A DNA stretch of 64,000 bases from CAVYVZ01 sp963772065 (GCA_963772065.1 CAVYVZ010000010.1:434001-498000), one strand, 5' to 3'; positions 8,155-17,534 are shown, counted from the first letter of the stretch. Notes: a model not told the origin generated them from the sequence alone. A program made the numbers and translations.

Positions 8155-10125
8155 ATGAGTCAGGTCACGATCACGCTGCCTGACGGATCCAGTCGTGTTG
8201 TGCCTTCGGGAACGTTGGTGCGCGACGTTGCGGCCGAGATCTCTCCACGCCTTGCGAAGGCCGCCCTCGCCGCCGAGGTCGATGGCCGCCTGGTGGACCT
8301 GTCGTATCCGCTGCAGCAGGACGCGCGCGTCCGGATCGTCACCGGCGACAGTGCAGAGGCGCTTGCGCTGTACCGGCACAGCACCGCGCACCTCCTCGCC
8401 GCCGCGGTAACGAACCTGTTCCCGGGCGTCCAATGCGGGATCGGTCCCGCAACCGAGGAAGGGTTCTTCTACGACTTCGTCGTACCGCGGCCGTTCGTGC
8501 CGGAAGACCTCGAGGCCATCGAAAAGAAGATGCGCGACCTCGCGCAACAGGATCTTCCGTACGAGCGGCAGCTGTGGCCGCGCGACGAAGCCAAGCGATT
8601 CTTCGGCGCGCGCGGCGAGCCGCTCAAGGTTCAACTGATCGAGGAGAAGACCGAGGGTCAGGCAGAGGTCTCGTGCTACACCATCAAGGACCGCGACACG
8701 TTCGTCGATTTCTGTGTCGGTCCGCATGTGCCGTCCACCGGCAAGCTGAAGGCGTTCAAGCTGCTGAGCACCTCCAACGCGTACTGGAAGGGCGATGCGC
8801 GCAATCAGCCGATGCAGCGCGTCTACGGGACCGCGTTCCGCTCCGAGAAGGATCTGCAGGCGCATCTGCATCGCCTCGAGGAGGCCAAGAAGCGCGACCA
8901 CCGCAAGGTGGGGCGTGAGCAGCGGCTGTTCATGCATCACGGGTGGGCGCCGGGCGCCACGTTCTGGCTGCCGAAGGGCACGGTTCTGTACAACACGCTC
9001 GCCGACTACATGCGCAGCGTGCTGATTCCCGCCGGCTACACCGAGGTCAAGGGGCCCATCATCTTCAACAAAGCATTGTGGGAGACGTCGGGTCACTGGC
9101 AGCACTACCGCCAGAACATGTTCCTGGTAGACAGCGAAGGCGAGCAGATGGGCCTCAAGGCGATGAACTGCCCGGGCCACTTCCTGATGTACGCCAGCGA
9201 GGTTCGCAGCTATAAAGACCTGCCGATTCGCTACCACGAGCAGACGCCGCTCCACCGGAACGAAGCGTCCGGCGTGCTCTCGGGCCTGATGCGCGTCCGG
9301 CAATTCAGTCAGGACGACGGCCATTGCTTCGTGATGGAGTCGCAGATTGGCGACGAGGTGGAGCAGCTGCTTCGCCTGGTGGTGCGCGTTTACGGCGACT
9401 TCGGGATGACGCCGGAGATGAAGCTGTCGACGCGTCCACCGGAGTTCATGGGGACGATCGAGATGTGGGATCAGGCCGAGGCGGCGCTGAAGCGGGCGCT
9501 CGAGGCGGCCGGCGCGTCCTACACGATCAACGAGGGCGACGGCGCGTTCTACGGACCGAAGATCGACTTCGACGTGACGGACGCGATTGGCCGGAAATGG
9601 CAGTGCGCCACGATTCAGCTCGATTATGCCCAGCCGGAGAATTTCGACCTCAAATATGTCGGCGCCGACAACAAGGAGCACCGCCCGGTCGTGATCCATC
9701 GAGCGATCTTCGGCAGCTTCGAACGGTTCATCGCGCTGCTGATCGAGCAGTTCGCCGGCGCGTGGCCGCTCTGGCTGGCTCCGGTACAGGCCGTGGTGCT
9801 CCCGATCTCCGACCGGCACCTGGACTACGCGCGCCGGGCGGTCGCGGCGCTGACGGCCGCCGGGATTCGTGCAGAGCTCGACGAACGCCAGGAAAAGATT
9901 GGCTATAAGATCCGAGAGGCCCAGCTGCAGAAAGTGCCCTACATGCTGGTGACCGGCGACCGCGAGGCGGCCGAAGGCACGGTGTCGGTACGGAGTCGCT
10001 CGGCCGGCGACCTCGGGGCGCGGCCGTTGACAGATTTTGTCGAGGCGGCGCTGCTGGAAATCCGGACGAAGGCGTTGAGCGGCCACGCCGCCGCGCCGGT
10101 AGAGGGTGAAACGCTCAGGGCTTAA
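8155..10125 (+). CDS. thrS: Threonyl-tRNA synthetase
   Basis: 656 residues, full length. TGS domain (1-62), editing domain with HSTAH (His75/His79) and the CVGPHV Cys/His pair near 190, class II catalytic core (GHWQHYRQNMF, NCPGHFLMY, motif 2 RYHEQTPLHRNE, motif 3 region HRAIFGSFERFIALL) and a C-terminal anticodon-binding domain (PVQAVVLPISDRH...). The start ATG at 8155 follows the tRNA by 55 bases. The stop TAA is supplied by a 7-bp repeat array (10113-10181) that also fills the gap to infC. No T-box is visible upstream. Confidence 0.96.
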   Translation: MSQVTITLPDGSSRVVPSGTLVRDVAAEISPRLAKAALAAEVDGRLVDLSYPLQQDARVRIVTGDSAEALALYRHSTAHLLAAAVTNLFPGVQCGIGPATEEGFFYDFVVPRPFVPEDLEAIEKKMRDLAQQDLPYERQLWPRDEAKRFFGARGEPLKVQLIEEKTEGQAEVSCYTIKDRDTFVDFCVGPHVPSTGKLKAFKLLSTSNAYWKGDARNQPMQRVYGTAFRSEKDLQAHLHRLEEAKKRDHRKVGREQRLFMHHGWAPGATFWLPKGTVLYNTLADYMRSVLIPAGYTEVKGPIIFNKALWETSGHWQHYRQNMFLVDSEGEQMGLKAMNCPGHFLMYASEVRSYKDLPIRYHEQTPLHRNEASGVLSGLMRVRQFSQDDGHCFVMESQIGDEVEQLLRLVVRVYGDFGMTPEMKLSTRPPEFMGTIEMWDQAEAALKRALEAAGASYTINEGDGAFYGPKIDFDVTDAIGRKWQCATIQLDYAQPENFDLKYVGADNKEHRPVVIHRAIFGSFERFIALLIEQFAGAWPLWLAPVQAVVLPISDRHLDYARRAVAALTAAGIRAELDERQEKIGYKIREAQLQKVPYMLVTGDREAAEGTVSVRSRSAGDLGARPLTDFVEAALLEIRTKALSGHAAAPVEGETLRA

Positions 10126-10181
10126 GGCTCAGGGCTCACGGCGTAGTCGGCTTAAGCCTTAAGCCTTAAGCCATAAGCCAC
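10113..10181. repeat. 7-bp tandem array between thrS and infC
   Basis: Units GCTCAGG, GCTTAAG, GCTCAGG, GCTCACG followed, after a short switch, by AAGCCTT, AAGCCTT, AAGCCAT, AAGCCAC in the opposite orientation. It encodes the last thrS codons and stop and ends just before the infC ribosome-binding site. Confidence 0.8.
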
Positions 10182-10191
10182 GGAGGATGAT

Positions 10192-10785
10192 ATCGCTTTC
10201 GATCGTACGCCCCGACGTGATGACCGCGTTCGCATCAACGAACGCATCCGGGTTCGTGAGGTCCGCGTCATCGACGACACGGGCCAGCAGCTCGGGATCA
10301 TGCCGCCGCCTCAGGCACTCGCCATCGCCCGCCAGAAGGGGCTCGATCTCGTCGAGATCTCGCCCACCGCGATGCCGCCGGTCTGCCGGATCATGGATTT
10401 CGGCAAGTACCAGTACCAGGAGCAGAAGCGCAGCCGCGAGGCGAAGAAGCACCAGAAGGTGATCGAGGTCAAGGAGATCAAGTTCCGGCCGAAGGTGGAC
10501 GAGCACGACTACCAGTTCAAGAAGAAGCACATCGAGCGCTTCCTCGCGGACGGCGACAAGGTCAAGGCGACGATCTTCTTCCGCGGCCGGGAGATGGCGC
10601 ATCCGGAGATCGGCCGCCGGATCCTGGAGCGATTGATTGGGGAGCTGTCCGACGTGGCGATCGCGGAGAACGCGCCGCGGCAGGAAGGCAACCAGATGCA
10701 TACCATCCTGAGCCAGAAGGTCGGGAGAAAGGCCGCGCCGAAACCGCGCGCACAGGAGCCCGCGGCCGCGACGACAGAGGAATGA
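10192..10785 (+). CDS. infC: Translation initiation factor IF-3 with AUC start
   Basis: 197 residues. IF-3 N-domain (VRINERIRVREVRVIDDTGQQLGIM) is only obtained by extending upstream of the first ATG (10300) to the ATC codon at 10192, which sits 5 bases after GGAGG (10182-10186). The C-domain shows KEIKFRPKVDEHDYQFK and FFRGREMAHPEIG. IF-3 discriminates against non-AUG starts, and in E. coli its own AUU start provides autoregulation; the AUC here implies the same control. rpmI follows after 2 bases: the classic infC-rpmI-rplT operon. Confidence 0.9.
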   Translation: MAFDRTPRRDDRVRINERIRVREVRVIDDTGQQLGIMPPPQALAIARQKGLDLVEISPTAMPPVCRIMDFGKYQYQEQKRSREAKKHQKVIEVKEIKFRPKVDEHDYQFKKKHIERFLADGDKVKATIFFRGREMAHPEIGRRILERLIGELSDVAIAENAPRQEGNQMHTILSQKVGRKAAPKPRAQEPAAATTEE

Positions 10786-10787
10786 CG

Positions 10788-10985
10788 ATGCCGAAACTGA
10801 AGACACACCGGGGAGCCGCCAAGCGCTTCAAGAAAACCGGAACAGGGAAGTTCAAGCGGGCGTCCGCGTTCAAGCGACATATCCTGACCAGCAAGGAGAC
10901 GAAGTCCAAGCGTCAGAAGCGTGGGACGCAAGTCGTGGCGGATCAGGACGCGGCGAGACTGCGTCTCATGCTGCCGTACAAGTGA
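10788..10985 (+). CDS. rpmI: 50S ribosomal protein bL35
   Basis: 65 residues, MPKLKTHRGAAKRFKKTGTG at the start, then KFKRASAFKRHILTSK; highly basic and family-typical. An ATG at 10782 overlapping the infC stop would add two residues; 10788 gives the conserved MPK start. Confidence 0.95.
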   Translation: MPKLKTHRGAAKRFKKTGTGKFKRASAFKRHILTSKETKSKRQKRGTQVVADQDAARLRLMLPYK

Positions 10986-10992
10986 GTAGACA

Positions 10993-11358
10993 ATGCCGAG
11001 AGTAAAACGAGGAACAGTACGCCGGGCAAAGCGAAAGAAGCTCCTCGCTCGCGCGAAGGGCTTTTATCAGACGAAGAGCAAGCTCTATCGCGCGGCGAAG
11101 GAGTCGGTCGATACCGCCGAGAAGTACGCCTACGTCGGGCGGAAGAACAAGAAGCGCGAGTTCCGCCGCCTGTGGATCGTCCGCATCAACGCCGCGGCCC
11201 GCGAGAATGGCCTGACGTACGCGCAGCTGATACGCGGCTTGAAAGCCGCCGGCATCACGCTCGATCGGAAGATGCTCGCCGATATGGCGGCGACGCAGGC
11301 GGGCGCGTTCAAGAAGGTGGCGGCGCAAGCCAAGGCCGCTCTGCCAGCCAACGCCTAG
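10993..11358 (+). CDS. rplT: 50S ribosomal protein bL20
   Basis: 121 residues: MPRVKRGTVRRAKRKKLL, AKGFYQTKSKLYRAAKE, YAYVGRKNKKREFRRLWI and the C-terminal LDRKMLADMA. bL20 binds 23S rRNA early in assembly and in other bacteria represses its own operon. Seven bases after rpmI. Confidence 0.96.
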   Translation: MPRVKRGTVRRAKRKKLLARAKGFYQTKSKLYRAAKESVDTAEKYAYVGRKNKKREFRRLWIVRINAAARENGLTYAQLIRGLKAAGITLDRKMLADMAATQAGAFKKVAAQAKAALPANA

Positions 11359-11362
11359 TCAG

Positions 11363-11397
11363 GGCCTTGGGCCTTTGGCCTTGGGCCCTGGGCCCTG
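11363..11397. repeat. 7-bp tandem array before pheS
   Basis: Five perfect-phase units: GGCCTTG, GGCCTTT, GGCCTTG, GGCCCTG, GGCCCTG. It ends three bases before the pheS ATG, so no ordinary Shine-Dalgarno precedes that gene. Confidence 0.8.
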
Positions 11398-11400
11398 CTC

Positions 11401-12511
11401 ATGCCCGAATCCACCATCGATCGCAGCGCGATTGACGACCTGCGCCGCCAGTTCCAGGCGAAGCTCGCCCAGGCGGCCACCGACAAGGACCTCAAGGCGC
11501 TCACCGACGAGTTCCTGAGCCGTAAGTCGGGATCCGTCACCGGGCTCATGAAGAACCTCGCGGCGCTCCCCGCCGAGGCGAAGCGCGAGTACCGGCCAGC
11601 TCGTGAACTCGCTCAAAGCAGACATCGAAGCGGCGCTCGACGAAAAGCGCGGCGCGCTGGAATCCTCGCGTCCGCCCGCCGGTGCCGTTGACGTCACCCT
11701 CCCCGGCCGTGAGATCCCGCTCGGCCGCATCCACCCGCTCATGCGCGTGCGCCAGCAGGTGGAAGACATCTTTATGCGCATGGGGTACGAAATCCTCGAA
11801 GGACCCGAGGTCGAGGAGGACTACTACAACTTCGAAGCGCTGAACATGCCGCCCGACCACCCCGCGCGCGACATGCAGGACACGCTCTACCTCGGCACGC
11901 CGATCGTCGGCGGTACGTGGGGAACGCATCGCGCGGACGCGCTGGGCGGCGCGCCTCCCGCGGTGCAGGTGCGGCAGGCGACGCTCCTCCGGACGCACAC
12001 CTCGGCGATGCAGATCCGCTACATGAAGACGTTTCCGCCGCCGGTGCGGATCATCGTCCCCGGGCGCGTGTACCGGAAGGACGACCTCGATCTCAGCCAC
12101 ACGCCGATGTTCCAGCAGTTCGAAGGGCTCGTCGTAGGCGAGGGGATCACGCTCGCCGATCTGAAGGGCACGCTCGAATTGATGACTCGCGAGCTCTTCG
12201 GCGATGTTCGCGTGCGGCTCCGTCCGAGCTTCTTTCCGTACACCGAACCGAGTGCCGAAGTGGACATCAGCTGTCATCGCTGCGGCGGCGCTGGCTGCGC
12301 GACCTGCAAGCAGACCGGATGGATCGAGATTCTGGGGAGCGGGATGGTGCACCCGGCAGTGTTCGAGGCCGTCGGGTACGACCCAGAGACCGTCACCGGA
12401 TTCGCATTCGGGATGGGGCTGGAACGGATCACGATGCTGAAGTACGGCGTCGACGACATCCGGCTGTTCTACGAGAACGATCTCCGGTTCCTGGAACAGT
12501 TCCCGGTATGA
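11401..12511 (+). CDS. pheS: Phenylalanyl-tRNA synthetase alpha subunit, frameshifted
   Basis: Catalytic alpha chain of the PheRS tetramer. The N-terminal coiled coil (residues ~1-65) is in one frame, the rest in the next. At 11592-11593 a CC doublet should be single C, which restores KREYGQLVNSLKADIEAAL. Class II motifs: HPLMRVRQQVEDIF, LLRTHTSAMQIRYM, VYRKDDLDLSHTPMFQQFEG, and motif 3 GFAFGMGLERI. A Cys cluster (CHRCGGAGCATCKQTG, ~290) is unusual in its zinc-finger-like spacing. Restored length 369. The stop overlaps pheT (ATGA). Confidence 0.92.
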
Positions 12512-14568
12512 AGGTCCTCCTGTCCTGGCTCCGGGAGCTGGTCGACGTTCCCGGCACGGCTGAAGACATCGGCGCCACGATGTCCGTGCGGGGATTCGCG
12601 GTGGAGAGCATCGAGCCCTTCGACTCCGCTCAGGGCAGGGCTCACGCCGAGAACGACGCCGTGATCGACTTCGAGATCACCGCCAACCGTCCGGATTGCA
12701 TGTCGATGATCGGCATCGCGCGCGAGGTGTCGACCGCGTTTGGTCTGCCGGCGCCGCGTGAGCCGCGCGCTGCGTCGCTGAGCGGCGTCGAGCGCTCCGA
12801 CGTCGAGGTCCTGATCGACAATCCCGATCTCTGTTCCCGGTTCGCCGCTGCCGTAGCCGACGTGGCGATGGGTGCGTCTCCCGACTGGATGCAGGCGCGC
12901 CTGCATGCGGCCGGCGTCCGCCCGATCAGCAATATCGTCGACATCACGAACTACGTGATGCTCGAGCTCGGTCAACCGATGCACGCGTACAACCTGACGA
13001 AAATCGGTGGGCGCCAGATCCGCGCGCGGACGGCGAGACCCGGCGAGACACTGCGCACGCTCGATGGGCAGATGCGGGAGTTCACGCCGGAGATGCTCGT
13101 GATCGCCGATGCGGAGCGGCCGATCGGGATCGGCGGCGTGATGGGCGGCGCGGACTCAGAGGTGGGTCCGGAGACGAAAACGATCGTGCTCGAGGCGGCG
13201 TACTTCAATCCGCTTTCCGTGCGCCGTACGAGCCGGAAGCTCGGCATGAAGACCGAGGCGAGCATTCGCTTCGAGCGCGGCGGCGATCCGAACCTGCAGT
13301 CGGCGGCGATCGCGCGGGCCTGCGCGCTGCTCGAGATCACGGGCGCCGGCAGGGCCCGAGGCACGTTGATCGATCGCTGCCCGGTGCGCGTCGAATCCAG
13401 GTCGCTTCGGCTGCGCCGCCGGAAGATCGCTGGCCTGCTCGGCGCCGAGGTTCCGGATGCCGACGTGCGGCGGATCCTGGTCAGCCTCGGCTTCACGCTG
13501 GACGCCGCGCAGGACGGCTGGGACGTCATCGTCCCGACGCGCCGCGTCGACGTGCTGCGAGAAGCAGACCTCATCGAGGAGGTCGCGCGGCACTATGGCT
13601 TCGACCGGCTGCCTTCGACCTTTCCGGAGCTCGACGCGCCGGTGCCGCCTCTCGACCCGCGGGTTGAGAGTGCACGCCGCCTGCGCACGATTCTCACGGC
13701 CTCCGGTTTCTCCGAGGCGGTGACGTTCGGGTTCATCAGCGCGCGCGCCGCCGCTGTGTTCGCAACGGGCGACGACATCGTGCGCGTTGCCAACCCTCTC
13801 AGCGAAAGCTTCGGCGTGCTGCGGCCGTCAGCACTGCCTGGCCTCCTCGATGGGCTCGCGCACAATCGCAATCGTCAGCAGCGCGACGTGCGGCTGTTCG
13901 AGATTGGCAACCGGTTCTCGAAGACCACGGGCGAGCAGCGCGTCGTCGCCTGCGCCTGGACCGGGTCTGCGGCCGGCGAGCACTGGAGCAGCGGCGGCCG
14001 CGACGTCGACTTCTACGACATCAAAGGCGTCACCGAGCGTATCTGCCACGCGCTCAGGATCGACGGCCTGCGCGCCGAACCGCACCGGGAATCGTGGCTG
14101 GTGGCCGGTCGTGCCGCAGCGATCGTCGCGAACGGCGCAAGGCTGGCGGTGCTCGGCCAGCTCGCACCCGCGGTGGCGAGCGACCACGACCTTCCAGCAG
14201 CCGACCCGGTGTTTGTCGCAGAGCTCGACCTCGACGCGGCGGAGGCGATTGGCAGCCGGCGCGACGTGCGCGTCGAGCCGCTGCCTCGCTTTCCATCGGT
14301 GACACGCGATGTGTCGGTGCTGGTGGACGAGACGATCGCGGCAGAGACGCTTCGCGACACCGTCCGCCGAGCGGCGCCCGCAACGCTGGCCCGGGTGCGC
14401 GAGTTCGATCGATATCAGGGCAAGGGCGTGCCAGAGGGAAAGGTCAGCCTCTCGCTGCGGCTCACCTTCCGCTCGCAGGAAGGGACCCTCACCGATGCTG
14501 AAGTACAAGAAGCCATGGAGGCGATCATCGGTGCCCTGAAGAGCACACATGGCGCCGTCCAGCGTTAG
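12508..14568 (+). CDS. pheT: Phenylalanyl-tRNA synthetase beta subunit, short form
   Basis: 686 residues. N-terminal WLRELV segment, then directly the B1-B5 core (ANRPDCMSMIGIAREVS, ISNIVDITNYVMLELGQPMHAY, RIAGLLG-type B5) and the C-terminal FDX anticodon domain (LPRFPSVTRDVSVLVDE ... RSQEGTLTDAEV). The EMAP/tRNA-binding OB domain that usually follows residue ~40 is absent, so this is the short beta form. A stretch reading PFDSAQGRAHA at ~37-47 is an in-frame copy of a 22-bp repeat (12615-12636). The start overlaps pheS; the end overlaps the next gene by 20 bases. Confidence 0.93.
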   Translation: MKVLLSWLRELVDVPGTAEDIGATMSVRGFAVESIEPFDSAQGRAHAENDAVIDFEITANRPDCMSMIGIAREVSTAFGLPAPREPRAASLSGVERSDVEVLIDNPDLCSRFAAAVADVAMGASPDWMQARLHAAGVRPISNIVDITNYVMLELGQPMHAYNLTKIGGRQIRARTARPGETLRTLDGQMREFTPEMLVIADAERPIGIGGVMGGADSEVGPETKTIVLEAAYFNPLSVRRTSRKLGMKTEASIRFERGGDPNLQSAAIARACALLEITGAGRARGTLIDRCPVRVESRSLRLRRRKIAGLLGAEVPDADVRRILVSLGFTLDAAQDGWDVIVPTRRVDVLREADLIEEVARHYGFDRLPSTFPELDAPVPPLDPRVESARRLRTILTASGFSEAVTFGFISARAAAVFATGDDIVRVANPLSESFGVLRPSALPGLLDGLAHNRNRQQRDVRLFEIGNRFSKTTGEQRVVACAWTGSAAGEHWSSGGRDVDFYDIKGVTERICHALRIDGLRAEPHRESWLVAGRAAAIVANGARLAVLGQLAPAVASDHDLPAADPVFVAELDLDAAEAIGSRRDVRVEPLPRFPSVTRDVSVLVDETIAAETLRDTVRRAAPATLARVREFDRYQGKGVPEGKVSLSLRLTFRSQEGTLTDAEVQEAMEAIIGALKSTHGAVQR
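12615..12636. repeat. 22-bp dispersed repeat, copy 2 (inside pheT)
   Basis: GCCCTTCGACTCCGCTCAGG followed by GC, one mismatch from the reverse complement of 7478-7499. It contributes residues FDSAQG to PheT without breaking the frame, in the linker where longer PheT proteins carry the OB domain. Confidence 0.75.
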
Positions 14569-16738
14569 CGCTGCACTCACCATCCTGTTTTTTCTCTCGG
14601 GGGCGGCCGCGCTCGTCTACCAGGTGCTGTGGCTCCGGCTGATGGGCCTGGTGTTCGGCATCACCATCCACGCCGCGACGACCGTGCTCGCAAGCTTCAT
14701 GAGCGGGCTCGCGCTCGGCAGCGTCGCCGCCGGGCGGGTCGCCCCGCGCCTTCGCCGGCCGCTGCTCTGGTTTGGAGCCGCCGAGCTCCTGATCGCCGCG
14801 GCGGCGCTCGCCACTCAACCCGCGATTCGACAGGTCACCGGCCTCTACGTCAGCCTTCACCCGTGGCTCGCCGAATTTCCCGGTGCGATTACGACGGCCC
14901 GTTTTCTCGCGGCGTGGGGCGTGCTGCTCGTGCCAACGGCCTTGATGGGGGCTTCGCTGCCGCTCGTGCTGAAGTCATCCTTCGCCTCCGACGCGGCCGT
15001 CGGGTCCCGCTTCGCCGTGTTGTACGCATCGAACACGACGGGCGCGATTGCCGGGACGCTGCTCGTTGGCTTCGTGCTGATCGAGCGCGTCGGCATTGCC
15101 GCCTCGTTTCAGATCGCAGCAGCGGCCAACGCGATCGTCGCAGCCGGGGCGATGGTGCTGGATCGCGCGACCAGCCGCATGGCCGGCCAGGTCGACGTGC
15201 ACCCGCCATCCGCACACGCGCGGGCGCCGCTCCCGTCCGATGAGCGCCTGATCCTGGTGGTCTTTGGCATCTCGGGATTCGCGGCCCTCGCGCTCGAGAT
15301 CGTCTGGTTCCGGCTGCTGGTGCTCTTCGTTCCGGCAACGACCTACGCGTTCAGCACCATGCTCGCGGCCGTGCTCTTCGGTATCGCAGCCGGCAGCGCG
15401 CTGGCGGCCCCGCTGCTGCGGCGGGTCGGAGATGCGAGGCGCACGCTGGCATTCGTGGAGCTTGCCGTTGGCTTTGCCGCGATGCTGTCGATGGCGGCGT
15501 TGACGGTGACGTATCGCGCCGGATGGCGCACGAGCGGAACGATACAGGCGAGCCTGCTGACGATCGCACCTGCCTGCGCGCTCATGGGGCTCGCGTTTCC
15601 GATCGGAGCGGTGCTCGTCGCCCGTTCGGCCGCCGGGTCGCCCGGCGCGGCGGCGAGCCGCGTGGCCCTCCTCTATGCCGTGAACGTCGGCGGTGCGATT
15701 GCGGGTGCCGCGGCCGCCGGCTTCCTGCTCGTCCCCGGACTCGGAATCGTCGGCAGCCTCGTCGTCGTCTCTGCGTTTCATGTCTGCGCCGGGCTCCTGC
15801 TGCTGCGCGGGCGCCCGGTCCGCCGCGCGCTCACCGCCGCGTTCGTGCTGGCCGCGTTCGCCGGCACCGCGGCGCTCCTTCCCGATCCGGTGAGCGCTCT
15901 CATCCGCCGCCGGTATGGCTCCGCGGAGCGAATTTGGTGGCGCGAGGAAGGCGCCCAGAGCACGGTCAGCGTGCACGTGCGTCCGGGAGGCCGGCAGCAG
16001 ACGCTTTATCTCGACGGCCTGCATCAGGCCAATGACTCTTCCGAGATGGTGCGAGTGCACCGCCAGATCGGTCACCTGCCGATGGCGCTGCACCCGCATC
16101 CCCGCGAAGCGCTCGTAATCGGCCTGGGTGCCGGAGCCACGGCGGGGGCGGTCAGCCGCCATAGGGGAACCGCGGTTACCGTCGTCGAGCTGTCGCCGTC
16201 GGTCGTGCGCGCGGCGCGGATGTTCGGGCATATCAACGAGCAGGTCGTCGACGCCGGCCACGTGCGCCTCGCGATCGACGATGCACGGAATCACCTCCTG
16301 GTGGCGGGCGCGCGGTACGACGTCATCACCGCCGACATCATCCAGCCCGTACATGCGGGCGCGGGCAATTTGTATTCACGCGAGTACTTCACTCTGGTGC
16401 GCAACGCGTTGAAAGAAGGGGGCCTCGCGCTCCAGTGGATCGGACACCGGGAGGAAACGCCGTATCGCCTCATCATGCAGACGTTCCTGAGCGTCTTCCC
16501 GAACGCGACGCTTTGGGCCAACGGGACCCTGATGATCGGCTCGCGGGACCCGCTCAGCCTCAGCCGAGCCGCGTTCGAACGAAAGCTCGCCGACCCGGGG
16601 GTCCGGGCGGCGCTTTCCGATGTGGACCTGATGACCTTCGACGACCTGTTGGCGACGTACACGGCAGGCCCCGATGAGATGCGCGTTTTCGTCGGCGACA
16701 CGCCGGTGCTCACGGACGATCGGCCGCGCATCGAGTGA
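14549..16738 (+). CDS. Fused MFS-like membrane / spermidine synthase-like protein
   Basis: 729 residues. The first ~440 are hydrophobic with about a dozen membrane segments (ILFFLSGAAALVYQVLWLRLMG..., VLLVPTALMGASLPLVLK); the soluble C-terminus (~455-725) is a polyamine-synthase-like Rossmann domain: VIGLGAGATAGAVSRH, TVVELSPSVVRAA, YDVITADIIQP, YSREYFTLVRNALKEGG. The family is common, but substrates are rarely known and polyamine synthesis should not be assumed. Starts 20 bases inside pheT, so is probably co-transcribed with it. Confidence 0.85.
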   Translation: MAPSSVSAALTILFFLSGAAALVYQVLWLRLMGLVFGITIHAATTVLASFMSGLALGSVAAGRVAPRLRRPLLWFGAAELLIAAAALATQPAIRQVTGLYVSLHPWLAEFPGAITTARFLAAWGVLLVPTALMGASLPLVLKSSFASDAAVGSRFAVLYASNTTGAIAGTLLVGFVLIERVGIAASFQIAAAANAIVAAGAMVLDRATSRMAGQVDVHPPSAHARAPLPSDERLILVVFGISGFAALALEIVWFRLLVLFVPATTYAFSTMLAAVLFGIAAGSALAAPLLRRVGDARRTLAFVELAVGFAAMLSMAALTVTYRAGWRTSGTIQASLLTIAPACALMGLAFPIGAVLVARSAAGSPGAAASRVALLYAVNVGGAIAGAAAAGFLLVPGLGIVGSLVVVSAFHVCAGLLLLRGRPVRRALTAAFVLAAFAGTAALLPDPVSALIRRRYGSAERIWWREEGAQSTVSVHVRPGGRQQTLYLDGLHQANDSSEMVRVHRQIGHLPMALHPHPREALVIGLGAGATAGAVSRHRGTAVTVVELSPSVVRAARMFGHINEQVVDAGHVRLAIDDARNHLLVAGARYDVITADIIQPVHAGAGNLYSREYFTLVRNALKEGGLALQWIGHREETPYRLIMQTFLSVFPNATLWANGTLMIGSRDPLSLSRAAFERKLADPGVRAALSDVDLMTFDDLLATYTAGPDEMRVFVGDTPVLTDDRPRIE

Positions 16739-16872
16739 CTTCGGCTCTCTGCCCGAAAACGAGCGCGGCGTGGATCTGAAGGGACTTCGCGGCGATGTTC
16801 GAAGGCACGTCACACCATAGGCAGTCGTGTTACCATCTCGCGCAACATCTCCAGTATTGAGGGTCGGAACGA

Positions 16873-17154
16873 ATGGCAAAGCAGGCGATTCTCGCGCGTA
16901 CGGATCTCGAGCCGATCGATCGGCTCGAAGAGAAAATCAAGATGCTCGTTGCAATGGTGGCGAAGCTGCGGGCAGAGCAGGAGCAGGCCGCAGACGAACA
17001 GGCGCGGCTCACCCAGGAAATCGATACTCTGCGCGCCCGGTTGGCGGACGCGGAGTCTGTGAACACCGAGCTGACAGTGCTTCGCGACGAGCGCGAGATC
17101 ATCCGCACGCGCGTCAGCGAGATGCTGTCGCATCTCGAAGGTCTCGCGATTTGA
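16873..17154 (+). CDS. ZapB-like coiled-coil cell division protein
   Basis: 93 residues, almost entirely one coiled coil (LEPIDRLEEKIKMLVAMVAKLRAEQ ... IDTLRARLADAES) ending in the REIIRTRVSEMLSHLEGL motif shared by small proteins encoded next to zapA. Probably tethers the Z-ring through ZapA. Its place 24 bases before zapA supports the call. The name ZapB is an analogy; sequence alone only proves a short coiled coil. Confidence 0.7.
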   Translation: MAKQAILARTDLEPIDRLEEKIKMLVAMVAKLRAEQEQAADEQARLTQEIDTLRARLADAESVNTELTVLRDEREIIRTRVSEMLSHLEGLAI

Positions 17155-17178
17155 GATCTGGCAGAACGTAGAAGCCAC

Positions 17179-17499
17179 ATGGACCAAGGGCCGAGAGTGG
17201 TGACGGTGGAAATCGGGGGGCACCGCTTCCCGATTCGCAGCACGCTCGAACAGAGCTACGTGTCCGAGCTCGCGGCGTACGTCGATGGCAAGATGCGCGC
17301 GGCGAGCGACGCGGCTCCCGCCGCTGACGGCGTCGGCCTTGCCGTGCTCGTGGCCCTCAACCTGGCGGACGAACTGTTCCGGTGCCGCGAGCGGCAGTCG
17401 TCTACGAGCGGGGATCTGAACGAGCGGGCGCTGCGCCTCGAGCAGCTCCTCGACACCGTGCTGGCGCAGCCCGCGCCTCGACTTCGCTCGTCGATGTAG
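17179..17499 (+). CDS. zapA: Cell division protein ZapA
   Basis: 106 residues. ZapA core: VTVEIGGHRFPIRSTLEQSYVSELAAYVDGKM, then an alanine-rich VALNLADELFRCRERQ helix and a coiled-coil tail. ZapA bundles FtsZ filaments. The gene order zapA followed by a 6S RNA gene is found in many bacteria and is seen here. Confidence 0.88.
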   Translation: MDQGPRVVTVEIGGHRFPIRSTLEQSYVSELAAYVDGKMRAASDAAPAADGVGLAVLVALNLADELFRCRERQSSTSGDLNERALRLEQLLDTVLAQPAPRLRSSM

Positions 17500-17534
17500 C
17501 CGTATATCTCACGCGTACTAGTAGTTAGCGCCGC

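Noticed and set aside
11592..11593. Programmed ribosomal frameshifting in pheS and the other split genes
   Set aside because: No slippery heptamer, pseudoknot or conserved pattern; ten sites of the same sign in unrelated genes fit assembly error better.
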